A DNA stretch of 64,000 bases, from contig SSNU01000227.1 of the NCBI GenBank assembly GCA_012064415.1, forward strand, positions 62,001 to 126,000, read 5' to 3'. Position 1 is the first letter of the stretch; every line of letters starts with the position of its first letter. The notes below the pieces were generated by a model that was not told the DNA's origin, did no database searches, and was given only the letters and a program-made list of their open reading frames with translations. This DNA is from Gyrodactylus bullatarudis (lineage: Eukaryota; Platyhelminthes; Monogenea; Gyrodactylidea; Gyrodactylidae). Both the position numbers and the translations under genes were made by a program. This document shows, in pieces, positions 34,577-47,200 of the stretch.

Positions 34577-35040
34577 TCAAAACATTCTTAATTTTCCAAA
34601 ATTATTTAAATAACCCATCGATATGATAAACTTAATCTTCAAATATTTTAATATTATTCTACCAAATTTCGCTTCAAAATACCTTTTTATGCTTCTGGAA
34701 TAAGATTTTTTGAAGAGCAAAATTGTGGAAATTTTCAATTTTAAAACTTTTTTCTGACCGATCAAAATTGTAATTTTCATAAAAAAAAGAAAAATTCCAT
34801 TTTTAACAATTTAAAAAAACAATTAAATTAAGATTTACTTTATTTTAGTAAATTTTCAGGAAGAAATAATTTGAATCCAGGAAAATAAAACATTTAAAAA
34901 CGTTTCTAACTTGAAAATTTCCGCAATTTTGCTTATCTTATTCCAGAAGCTTAAAAAAGGTATTTTGCAACGAAATTCTGCGGGATTATATCAAAATACT
35001 TGAAGATTGAATTTATCATGTCGATGGTTGATTTAATTGC
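34577..35040. repeat. Foldback pair of repeat R1
   Basis: R1 occurs on the minus strand at 34577-34775 and on the plus strand at about 34885-35040, so the two copies form a hairpin with a spacer of about 110 bp. Shared landmarks are ATCGATATGATAAAC, CCAAATTTCGCTTCAAAATA and GAAAATTTCC-CAATTTTGC. The arms differ by many substitutions, so the structure is old. Confidence 0.65.
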
Positions 35041-35953
35041 AAAAAAGGGTTCAGAGTGATTATTGACTCTATCCCTTTAGTTTTAATAATGGATTTAGGC
35101 ATCTTTTAACATCAAAATACTTAATGCTATTCTCAACGAATTTGAATCAAATGTCCCATCAATTTAAGAAAAAAAATTCGGAAAATTATTATTTTTGGGA
35201 AATATATTTTTTAAATTTCGAGTTGAAATTTTTTGTTAACTCGATTTGAACTTGTGAGTATAACCAGAAGTCATTTTCCATGATAACCAATAGACAAAGA
35301 AACTCCTTATCCCAATTCAATTTTTGAAAGAACTATCAATTTGAACTGTTCTTGGATCATCCTAGATTATTAATTTTTAAGCATTAAAATTGGTCGAATT
35401 TCAAGACCTTGATGAAAAAATATTTTAAACATCATAAATTCCCAAATTTAATTCAGAATAGCTTTTCAGATAGATAGAATTTTTGATTTTTAACTTACGG
35501 CAAAATGCCAGGAAACTAAAAAACCTAGAAAAGGAATGTATTTTTCACCCCTATGATGAAAAAATCTCTCAAAAAAGTTAGTGTTTTAAATTTCCAAACA
35601 TTCTCGCCACATACTAAAGATGGATTTCTTTTAATTAAAAGTGACAGAGAATAGAGCACATGCAACAGAGAATTCTGTTAATCTTTTACTTTTGTTCATA
35701 ATTAGATTGAATTTGTTTGCAAAAGTGAAGAAGAATTTTTTTGGGGGAATGACATTCTTTAACGAGATACCAGACTATTTCAAAAATAAAGATCGCTAAT
35801 TCGAGCATACTCTCCAGTGATAGGATTCTTCAGATTCAGAAGGATACCGAAAATCTCCTAATCGTCACAATTTGACTTCAGATTTAAACAAAACAATAAT
35901 TTTGAGCTTGCTAACTCGAAGTCATGCTAGTGTTAAGACGAACGAAGGATTAT

Positions 35954-35996
35954 TGGTGAATAAAGCTTTATTTTCGTTGGTCCTCTTCAGACCAAA
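35954..35996 (-). ncRNA. Hammerhead-ribozyme-like motif, family A copy
   Basis: Minus strand, in order: TTGGT (35996-35992), CTGAAGA (35991-35985), eight bases starting G and ending C (GGACCAAC), GAA (35976-35974), palindromic AATAAAGCTTTATT (35973-35960), C (35959), ACCAA (35958-35954). This matches a hammerhead with stem I TTGGT/ACCAA, core CUGANGA...GAA, a palindromic stem III closing A15.1-U16.1, and H17 = C at the cleavage site. Stem II is hardly formed. A TATA-like TATTTAAA lies about 25 bp upstream. Activity is not shown. Confidence 0.5.
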
Positions 35997-36099
35997 CACA
36001 GATACATTTAAATACATGCAAGTTTAAGGAATATTATAAAATCTGACCAATAGCAATTATTCATCCAAGATTGACCAATGGGGGTTGAATGTGCTCATA

Positions 36100-37087
36100 C
36101 TCTTGGGACTGTGAGGAAGAGATCTATTGTCCCAAGATCATTTTTTCAACATAAATAAACAATTCATAAGATTATCGAAAATAAATGCTTGGTTTAATAA
36201 TTTTATTTTCCGGTAACAAATGGATGTTTCACATTTTCCCTTAAAACAACTGAACACACCGTTGTGTATTTCATTAAATGGAATTAACAAATGGAAATTC
36301 CTGATAGATAATCATGTATTTTGACTTGTTTTTAAAGTGTTTTTTGTGAGCGGGATCTCACAGCAGCCATCAATCACTATCAATGGGAGGGCGTATTGGA
36401 ATGCTTGCTTTGATATATTGAGACAAAAAAAACTGAATTTAGTTCATTCTCTTTTATCAGGATGTCTGTATGAGTTCCTGGATTGTTTAACTTATTCCAC
36501 TGAAGAAAGCCTCATACAATTGGCTATCGTATTTTTACCTGCTTTTAAAACATTTTAAAATACGTAAAAAATAAGTTCACTTCAGGAAAATTTTCACTTC
36601 CAATTTAGTCGGGTAAAATCTGATCTTTTGTTGAATCTGGCTCTGAATTGACTATTTTCCCTCTTAAATTTTACCGCATAGAATGTTGAGCATAGGATCT
36701 TGCAGAATTCTTATTTTCAGAATGGTTCTTATAAATTTAAATCTTGCGTCAAAATATTTTAACTTAATTTCAGTAAAATAACTGCATCTAATTTTTTTAT
36801 AGATAAAGTTTCTTATAAATTACTATCAATTTAACCTTAATTTTCACAATATATTAATCATAGAGAGCAATTTTGTCATTATCTATAACAGGCTGCAGTA
36901 AATTAACAAGATACAGCTTTTTATAGAAATATTTAATTTTCTTTCGTTCAAGTTTAATATTAAATTCGCGCAAGATTTATTTTGGTTATGATTCAGAAGG
37001 ATCCTAGTTGAGCAGCCTTAATCATGGGTTTAGATAGCTTGATAGAGTAATCGTGAATTGCCTGTTTTGAATAAGAAATGGATATGT
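36100..37087. other. Gene-poor stretch, no gene assigned
   Basis: An open stretch at about 36337-36558 is a little GC-richer than its surroundings (GISQQPSITINGRAYWNACF and on to a stop) but has no in-frame ATG at its beginning and no recognised homology. It could be an isolated exon or a transposon relic. Confidence 0.35.
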
Positions 37088-37812
37088 TACCGTGAGTCTG
37101 GGAGATCAGTGAGTGTCGGTAATTCACTAGTTGGTAATCAGTGTGACTTTAGTGAATCTAGCTAATAAGCACTCATTACCCAAACACACTGAGAAGGTCA
37201 GTGAATTGAAGGAAGTGTATGTCTGAGGGATTAATTTTCGAAGGAAAATTATCAAGATACTGAAAAAATAAGAGAACAAAATTCTTACTCTCAAGATAGA
37301 CGACAACTGTAAAATACAAATTCCAGACTTTGATAGAGGAAGGGGCGATTTCGAATCAATAATAATTGATGTAGTGTCTGAGAGTAATGAACTAGTGTCT
37401 TTTCAAAGATCAAAATATTCATGGTACCGTGAATAAATTGGCAGCAACTAATGAATTAGATGTGTGTCAAAGAAGATGAGTGTTCATTAGGAGAGATCGA
37501 TGCACAAATTTCCCCTTGGAAATGGACAGGGAATATTCAAATTTGATTGACTCAAATTGTAAAACCCTGACCTGTAAATGTGAAAAGAATCAAGTTTTAT
37601 GTAACTCTTGATCATAAATCACTCTTGCCAATAAATAAATATTTAATGCTTTAATATTTTCTCAAAAAATTTAATCGATAAGTTGAGCTGTTGAATTCAC
37701 TGACCTTCTCAGTGTGTTTGGGTAATGAGGGCTTATTGCTAGATTCACTAAACTCACACTGGTTACCAACTAGTGAATTACCGACACTCACTGATTTCCC
37801 AGACTCACGGTA
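37088..37812. mobile_element. 725-bp element with about 120-bp terminal inverted repeats
   Basis: The left arm 37088-37207 and right arm 37694-37812 are inverted copies with few differences, starting TACCGTGAGTCTGGGA and running through GTGTCGGTAATTCACTAG, CATTACCCAAACACACTGAG and AAGGTCAGTGAATT. The outermost TA may be the target duplication (Tc1/mariner-like). The interior of about 490 bp has no coding frame. A non-autonomous DNA transposon (MITE) is the simplest reading. Confidence 0.85.
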
Positions 37813-39944
37813 GCAGATACACAATTCCTATTTATATATTTCTTTTAATGATTTTAAAATGATAATAATTTTTGGAAGCCAGATAATGATGCCTACTCTT
37901 TTACCGTTTGAGGAAAAATTCATCATTTGTCTAACAAAAAAATAAAATCAATAGATCAAATTTAGCATAAACGACTTTCTAGTCTAATCATGATCCTAAA
38001 AAACTTCTTTACATCTTTACATTCCAGGCATCATTACTTAGAATATCTTTCTCATATTCGAATTCTTGATGAAAAAAATCATAGATTTCCAACTTCATAT
38101 CAATCAGCTTTAGATATGAAATTGTACAAATATTATATTTATTATAATCAAACTACTTTTGGAGATCTTGATAAATCTATGAATAAAGCTATGTTATTCA
38201 CGCTCTATCATTAAAAAAATGCTTCAAGTCAAAAATGCAGGAGGAAATGAGAAAAAATATCATTTGCGCAAGGATAGAAATTTCCTGTTGATTTAAATTT
38301 CATAGGGCGACTGATTTTCGCTATGAGAGAGGAAGAACTTGGTCTTGGATAGAGGCAGTTTTCTGTCAGTGAATATTTTAGGATTAGTATAAATCTAACA
38401 TGGAATCTACAAAAAACTTTTACTATTATCTAAAAAATGTTACATTCACAAAACAATAGAACTACATTTGTGATATGATTTTCTTTATTTTTCAAACCAA
38501 AATATTTAATGAATATCGACTTAATTTTTGACTTTCATGAAACACAATAACTGAGAATACAGTAAAGATTTTGAAGCAAACTGTTTTACCCCTTAAAGTC
38601 TCAAAGATTTCTTTTGTGTTCAGTATCTTTCCAAACATTTTACTAGGGTTAGTTTTGAGGGTTGTTTCTTGGTTTATTTCTAGTTTTCTTTTTCTGATTT
38701 TCTTTGGGATTATCTTTTTTCATCTCTGCAAGTTCACGGGCTTATCACTCTATATTTTTCTTGATCTATGAGCCTCATATTAGTAGGCCTTTTCGGATGA
38801 GCTTTTATATAAAATTACACTGATATCAACAAAGAACTAAACTCAAAGTTGGAAAAAAATGGGATTCCGGCATGAATTTAAAACTTAAAAAATTTGTTCT
38901 GCACATGAATTACGAAAAATAATACATCACTGAGTTCACGATGACAAGATTTTGTTGTTCTTAAGAATTATCTTCATACCAAAACTTCAAGGGAGGTGTT
39001 TTTGAGCAGTGATTCAACAATAATTATATTTTCTGGTTTACCAAACGTATTTATAAATAAAGAATAAAGATCTCAAAATAACTCAAAAGAAATATTGTTT
39101 ATTATTATTCTAAGGAGAAATTCATTTTGAAGATATCGTACGGAAATCATGAGTTTAATTTAAACATAAGAAAATTTGTTTTCCCTATTTCGCAGTTAAG
39201 ATGAGGCATGACTTAATGTTGGCTTTAAAATTTCCTCGATGAAAGATTTGTAAACTCTAGAAAATAAATATACTAAGATTCTGAAATACGTACTTGAAGT
39301 TTTTTTGTACATTCTCTCTTGAAATGAAAAAAACTGGAAATTTTTGGCCAGATAGTTGATAAATTTCATTATGTAATGATGGTCACTCTAAAAAGATTGA
39401 AAAGATACTTAAGCTAAGATGGAAATCTGTTGAGTATGCTTCAACCATGATAGGAGAAATGTAAAAAGTGGTGTTATTTCTTGCTAAATCATTTAATGCA
39501 AGTCTATTGAAAATAAGAGAAAAGCCTCCATTTAATATCACAATTTCTTATACATGAATTTATTGCCAGATAAATTTTTTGATTGGCTTAACTTCTATTC
39601 TAAGATTGAAAATTAACTTTCTCCTTTTGAAGAATTCTTTATGGTAAATTATGTATTCGAATCTAAATTCTAAATAGTTTTATCAACCCCTAAAGAAGAT
39701 TTATTTCAAGAGAATTTAGGCAAAATGGGCAATGCACGACTATGCATGGGATTGCAAACGAATTTTCAGTTATTTTAGATCTCACACATCATTGTTATCA
39801 AAATTATATGTGGAAATTTCCCGGAAAACTTTGATTTAAATAAAAGGTTAAAATTCATTACATCTCTACTAAGCAATCGAGATCATCTCAAATTCGATGA
39901 TATTTTTGACTAAAATTAACAATTAAAAATATTTTAGAAAATTA
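37813..39944. other. Gene-poor stretch, no gene seen
   Basis: The stretch around 37980-38130 (GATCCTAAAAAACTTCTTT and ATCATAGATTTCCAACTTCA) recurs in diverged form near 31980, 44390 and 62500-62760, so it is an old repeat. Open frames at 37990 and 38571 are not supported. Confidence 0.45.
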
Positions 39945-41110
39945 AAAGAAGATATATTAAAACCAAATGTACATTTCTTGAAGCATCATCAGTGGTAATT
40001 CTTCAAAAATGATATTAGTTAAAAGCTCATTCAAGATAATATTTAACAACTCATGAAAGAAATAGTAAAGTCAAAGAAAATAAGAATAAAATGCAAGCTG
40101 AAAAAACACCAAAACTCTCCAATAAATAGTAACAGTGGATAATAAAAATAATATTACCTAAGCACCTAGAACGAAATAATTCTAGTAACCTTTGTAAGTA
40201 TAGGTGATGCACTATTCATTAATTAGCAATAATATTATTGTGAAGCAAAATTATAATTGAATATCCTTATAGGATTAAGAATGGATTGATTTTATTTAAA
40301 ACTTTCACACTTTAACAACATGTTAGCTTTTACACGTTCAACTATATATATGCAGAAATTTTACTGACAGAATCCCTTCCATAACGATCTCTATGATACG
40401 TAGATTGATATGTCGAATTTCTTGTTAATTTTAGTATTTATTTTTGCATGTCTATGAAAAATATCTTTCTCAAAGCATTAACTATGATCACTGATCATAG
40501 TTCAATTGCAAATATTCCTATGACTTCGTTTCCTGTTGATAAATTTACCCTTAGATTGAGAAGTAAAAGTATTTCAAAGTAAATTTGTTCATTTGAAAAC
40601 TCCGTTTAGTTTAGTCGAATTCAATAAGCTTTGATATATAGATAAGCTAACAGAAAACGTTTTCTTCATAAATGACCTAAATGATAACAGGAAGTTGAGC
40701 TTTTATACTATTTAAAGGGAATATGAATCAGAATATTGGCTTTAATTTTGCCCGAGTAGCTCAGAATTAGTCAGAGAATACACAAGCGATAAAATTCATG
40801 ATGACTAGGGCCTCAAAAATAAGACTAATTTATAGAAAATTTGCCCCCTCTTGTTTTACAGTAGTTTTTCTGAGTGAAAAAGAGAATGAGGGCTTTTTAA
40901 CATCGATGAAATGAAAACGAATCCCTTGCTTTTTCACTTTTCTTTCCACTGTTGCTATTTAATGGAGAGTTTCGGTGTTTTTTCAGCTTGCATTTATTCT
41001 TAATTCTTAAACTTTTACTGTAATTTATCTGAAAAATCAGATAAAAAATTATCCGAGGCTATAAAATCTTTCCTTTTATATAATTTTAAACAAATAGCAG
41101 CTTAATGCTT
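39945..41110. repeat. Inverted pair of repeat R2
   Basis: R2 copy 2 is on the minus strand at about 39945-40150 and copy 3 on the plus strand at about 40945-41110, facing outward just upstream of the TRPA-like gene. Copy 2 keeps the hammerhead-like end: on the minus strand CCA, CTGATGA (39992-39986), eight bases, GAA (39977-39975), palindromic ATGTACAT (39974-39967), T, TGG. Copy 3 has lost this end. Confidence 0.65.
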
Positions 41111-41235
41111 CAAGATCTTACAACTCATTGAAAATAAATTTAGAACTGAAAAGGTATAAAGACCAACTAATTTACTCAAATGTGCAAAAAAAGAATTATA
41201 GTAGTAGTTTTCACATTCATTCATATAAGAAAAAC

Positions 41236-44200
41236 ATGATGAATGACGATAATCGCTATAGTCTAAGGAGATATCTTGGAATTCGAAGTGACTCTCAATT
41301 CAATGAATTCATCAATGTATGAAAGATTTTCATAACATAAATCCTTAGCGCATTCTATTGAATGATGTAAATTATGTTCGGGAATTCCTTCGATGTTATG
41401 ATGCATCGGTTTACATCAACTCTCCAGATTTTGACAATAACACTCCAATTTTTTATGCTGTTTATAGGAATAGTAGTCCAATCGTACGTTTACTAGCTAA
41501 ACATGGAGCTGGTAAGCTACTAATTTCAATCATTAGATTAATTAGAATTAGAACACTACAATACCCACAAATTCGGCCTGATTCATTTAGCTGCAAAGAA
41601 TGATCTTGTTAAAATGCTGAGAATTCTAAGAGACCTCAGAGTGGATTTGAAAGGCGTCGACAAGAACGGAAAAAATATCTTACATATTGCAGCTGAAAGG
41701 AGTTTATTGGATGTTGCCAAAGTATTCGTGTTATGTTTTTCTAATACTTTAGTTTGCTCTAAGCATTCCGAATTTTGATATTGATGCTCAAACCGATAAA
41801 GGTTTAACTGCACTTCATTACGTCTGCGAAAATGATCAATATCGAATAGCGAAAATTCTCTTTGACGCTGGTTGTAGAATTGACTTGTCTGACAAACACG
41901 GTAATAAACCCATTCATCTAGCTGTTGAGAAAATATCGAATTCTTGCTTTAAACTGATGGTAGCTCCGAAATATTTGAAGATGAAACAATGTCCAAAAAT
42001 CAAGAGAGTCAGGTCATCTTCCTTTCGAGATATTGAGGTTAGGCAAATGCTAGAATGGAAAAATGTGGAAGGAAATAATCTGCTTCATTTGGCTTCGAGA
42101 TTATGCCATTTTGATTGGGTTCAGGTGAGTTGATTAGAGCTTGATGAGTTATTTTATGAAACCAAAATTCTTATGTAACCCTTATTCATGTTTGGGAAAA
42201 AAAGGTTTTGCCATTATTTGATCAACATTTTTCAACTTTGTGTTAAGCTGATTTCTATAAGGATTGTGATTAGTGAAAGAAATCGATTTTACTTGATTAA
42301 AATCAGTGCTCTTAATTTAACAGGATCCAAGATCCTAGAATTACGGTAGTTTTCTTTGCATTTCTTGACTAATCTCGATCTTAAAAATCGACTTTAGATC
42401 ACTGAGATCAAAAAAATACTTCATTATCATTGATTTTGTAAAAATAATTTCAATTCCAATCTTATATATCTAGCTATTTTTTCTTCGGGCTGATTCTGAG
42501 AAAAAGTGAATTCAAATTTCGCAGCAAACTGTTTTTGAATTAGTAAAAAGAAATTGAAGAACTACATTTTTAATCTTAACGACCATTTATTGCATTTCAA
42601 TTTAGTTTTTGCTTGGAAAAGGAGGTGATTTATCAAAGGAGAATGCTGATGGCAATACACCATTACAAATAGCGGTTGTGTGCAGCTGTAAGAAGATAGT
42701 TTCCTTCTACCTAGATTTCATTGAAAGAATTAAACAGTTTTCTGTTCTAATTCATCCGAATAAGAATGGCCAGACAATCATACACCTTCTTGTAATATAT
42801 GATTACTATGATTTGTTGAGAAAGGCTCTTGATCTCGTAAGTTTTCCTTTGTAAACTGTGATGTATAAACAGTTTTTCAAAACCCTTTAATCACAAAAGT
42901 TTTAACAGAATACCAGTGTAAACTATCCTTTTAAATCTTACCTTTTAAAGAATTGTCTTCTGACATTTAGAATTTAAACAATTAACTATCCTCTATTTAA
43001 AGTTACGTTTAGGAAATAAGATGACTTGAGTCTCTTATGGAATCGACACGTTCTTGTCCAATTTCGAAAAGTTAGGAGTGAGAAGATAATCTTCTTATAA
43101 ATTCAGATCTCAAAGAAAATACAGTGCCCGTAACCATTCCTAAAATCACTTCTCGATATAATAGAACTAATCTTCAAGTATTTTAACATCATCCCACCAA
43201 ATTTCGCTTTAAAATATTATCATCAGTCTCTGTAATGAATAAATAAAGAAAATCAATGTTTTATTTGATGATTTCAAATTGAATTCACACTATTTCTTCC
43301 ATCAAAGTTGCAAAAATAACTTAAATCTGAATAAAACTGAAATTAAATATAACTATTCTGATCGGTCAAAAAACGAATTTTATTTGAAAATTTTGTTAAC
43401 CTTGTTTCTATTAGCGATGATGCTAAAGAATATCGACGTGTGATTTAGGAATTTTCAATTACTCTTTGTATTAGTATTATAAATTGAATAGATAATCTGA
43501 TTTGAAACCAAATACTTTAATACATCTACTCAATAAAATTGACAAAATCAAACGATTGAATTATTGACCAATAGTTTATCTATAGTTCGAGAAATACAAT
43601 CTAGAATACATGACTCAAGATAAGGACAGCCATTCCCCATTTGATGTAGCAATCTATCATTCAGCAATTGAATGTTATAACCTCTTATTGGACAGGGTTA
43701 TGGAACGAAATGATTCCGAACAAATATTAACACGAATGGACCACAAGAAGCGTAGCATTATCCATAGAATCATTAAGTTTTCATCATCAGATACACCATA
43801 TTTCTTGAGACTATTACAAGTTGTGAGTTGATCCAATGAAACTTTATCTATCTTGGTCTATTGTTCTCTTGCTCTACTCTCAACAAGGAAGGGGATTAGT
43901 TAAATAATGATAGAAAAAATAGTTTTCCTATGAGATTTAAAATTGAACAGAGATTTTGTGTCAGTCCCATAGAATAAATGTGGTAGTTGCATTAAGGATC
44001 TTTATCAAATTGAATCGGGAATTAATTTTCTTCGTTTATGTACCTCGGTGAGACTAAAGGTGAAAGTAACTCAGGACAAATTCCTAGTTGATTGAAAGAT
44101 GAGAATCATTTTGAATCTCGAGTTGACGCCAGATTCCTCTCTTTCGGAACTTTGAGTTGAAAATTTTTGCTGATATTAAAGTGAGATAGTGATCAAAAGT

Positions 44201-47200
44201 TGATTATTAATATCACGATTTGGCAACGAAATCAAATATGCTGAATCTGATTTTCAGATCACCCAATCATTGTGTGAAAATTGATTATTTTCCCTATTTC
44301 AAAATCCATGAAATTTTGATGATTCAAGATACCTGAAAATGGACGAATTTATCAAAATTATTATGAGGATAATCGATTTTCTTGTCTTATTATGATCCTA
44401 AAAATCAACTTTTGGTCACTCTCTCACTATGAAATCAACATAATTTCTTCTCTCTCGTTTACTTGAATCTTTCACATTTTGCCAAAAAATCTTTAACATA
44501 TTCGAGTTCAAAAAAATTACGAATCATAGTAAAAATCATAAATTCTCTTTTAATTGAAGTTTGATCAGAAGAATATTTCTATAATTTGGTTTTGAACTCA
44601 TGGGGGGAGGTTAGCGAAAACAGACGCATATTATAGTGATAAACGTTATATTTCGTCAGGTCTCTTCAGACTCTACCCTGATTGACATATAAATACTATC
44701 ACAATGCGAAATTTTTGTGCAATTCCATTGGTTGAGCTGATTGTAAATTGCACCAAAGAAGCAGGGGGTTCACTTCTCATTTCACTTTTTGCCTCTTCAG
44801 GAATGCAGAAGAATATTTGTTAATCACAAAGTAAGAAAGTGATGATAAATATTTGTAGATTTTTGAAAGATGTGAGATTTAACTTCAGACAGTCAAAAGA
44901 TTTTTGTTATTCTTGAAAGCTTATTTGTGAAAGCTACTGTTTGTTATTTGCAATTTTGGAAAATCTCAAGACTTCAAACTTTGATCGTTAGATTAAATTT
45001 TAAGCATTAAAAATTCTTTTGATGTAATGGAATGGCTAATCATTGAAAAAACATCTATAAAATAATGATACTACAATATAATTACTATTTTCTTTGATGA
45101 TCAACAAGCATTGATCAGAATCTAATGCCTTGAATGAATTCAATCTTTATTATTACAGTCGTTGTATTTTAACAATTAGTTCAAATGATACGAGAAAACT
45201 AACAAGCATTACGGCCTAACCATTATAGTATAATGTATAAAAAAGAAAATTTACATGATCCCTAATTGAGACATAATATTCTTAGATTCGTCCTCTAACT
45301 TTCCTATTATTTAGATAACAGTACAGAATGAAAGATCAAAAAATATTTTTTGAAATCACAAAGACTGTGGAATTATCCCTTTTCCTTTTAAAAATATTAC
45401 TGTATTTTGAAATATTAAGATTAATTTAGTTTGTTCAGCATGAAATTTTCGCAATCACTTTCCTATCAAGTTAAGCAGTGAGCCCGTATCACGACTAGGT
45501 GAGGGGATGAAAGATAAAATGAGTTGATAAAAAGATGAACATCTACAAAAAACCACAACATTTCTAGTCAGGATAGTCAGGGAGACAAATATTATCTGAA
45601 TGAAAAAATGCTGCCATTATATGTGTGAAATTCAAAATGACAAAAATTAGACTACCAAATATACTCTCTTACGCCAAACAAGCTTTACTTTTCCTAAATC
45701 ACTAAAAATATATTTATTTTTCATAGGAATCAAATGCAATTTTCTTTCGCCATATTTAATGCTATTTATTCTTGTTTTGTGTAGAAATATGAAAAATTCG
45801 AAGAACTGATTCAATTCAGGGACATGCATGGGCAGACATGCATTCATTACTGTGTTCTTTTTAATTCAATGATTGGCTTAAATTATATCTTGAAAAACTG
45901 TTTGAGCTATGTTGATATTATGGTACCAGATACGAATTCAATTATCCCACTACACTTGGCCATTGAACTGGAAAGAGTAATTATAAATACAGTTTATATA
46001 CATTTCTATTTATAAATGATTATTTATTTAAATAAATAGTTGCGATAAAATGATTTTTCACCGTTTTTTGAATTTATATTAAATAACGGGTTTTTTGAGC
46101 TTTGAATTGAAACACTTTCCAAACTTGATTCTGATTGGTTAAACATTTTTAACTTAAAATTTTTCTCCAGTTTGATATGGTCGAGATTTTCATGAATCTA
46201 CCAGGGTCGGAAAAATTCAAATTTCTCGCTGATAGTAAAGGAAGGTTTCCCCTACATATTGCAACATCGAAATTGTTTTCTCGGACAACTGATTTATTCA
46301 TGGATCGATCAATAATTGATAAACGTTCACGTATCGGCAATAATGCACTCCATTTCGCTGCCATTCACGATGATCTGAATGTTGGAGAGTTTGTCCTCCA
46401 TATTGATCCGTATTTAGTTGAGTCAAGAAATTATGATGGGGTAATTTACGTTTGCAAATTGCAGTTTTAATTAATAATCCTTATTAATGAACATTATCTA
46501 TAGATGCTTTTTACTGTATTTTACTATTTAATTACACTAATGTATTTTTGTAAAAATTATTTCACTCAGGAATAGATTTTTGAAATGATCGAGTCATTTC
46601 TAAATAAAAAAACAATTTTCTGAATAAGAATTATTGACATTCCAAATGATTTCATTAAGTGAAATCTAGATTAAATCACAGTCTTTAGGAAACAGTTTGA
46701 ATTAAATGAATGAAATTAAATCCTTTTTCTTCTCCAATTTCATATAAAAGGCAACCTGTAGGTTGAAGGCAAACGAACCTGAAAATAATCTGATTGTATT
46801 CAATATAAATATTCGTTTTAATTTGAATAAATTTCAAAAAAAATCCCTTTTTATAGCTGACCATTTCTTAATTTTAATTGAACAATTATTGGATTCTCAA
46901 AATAGTCAATAGGTGAATTTCCATGCCAACATCTTTTTGAATTTATTGGAAAACAAACATGGATAAATCATAGAGAAAGATTAAATTGTAAAAACGCAAT
47001 GCTTAAGATATTTTCCATCAGTCTTTTGAATTTTTTCAAATAGTTTTTTGACATATACAAAATAAATATAAAAAATTTCACCAGTTCTAAAATAAAATGT
47101 AAGAATTTATTGAACCGACAGGTGAAATACCGAATCATCACACCCCCTAGTAATTATTAGATTCTTACAAAATAACCTCAAATCTATGAAAGCCATGAAT

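Noticed and set aside
36337..36558. 73-codon open stretch as a gene
   Set aside because: No ATG at its beginning and no recognised homology or neighbouring exons; left as an unassigned stretch.
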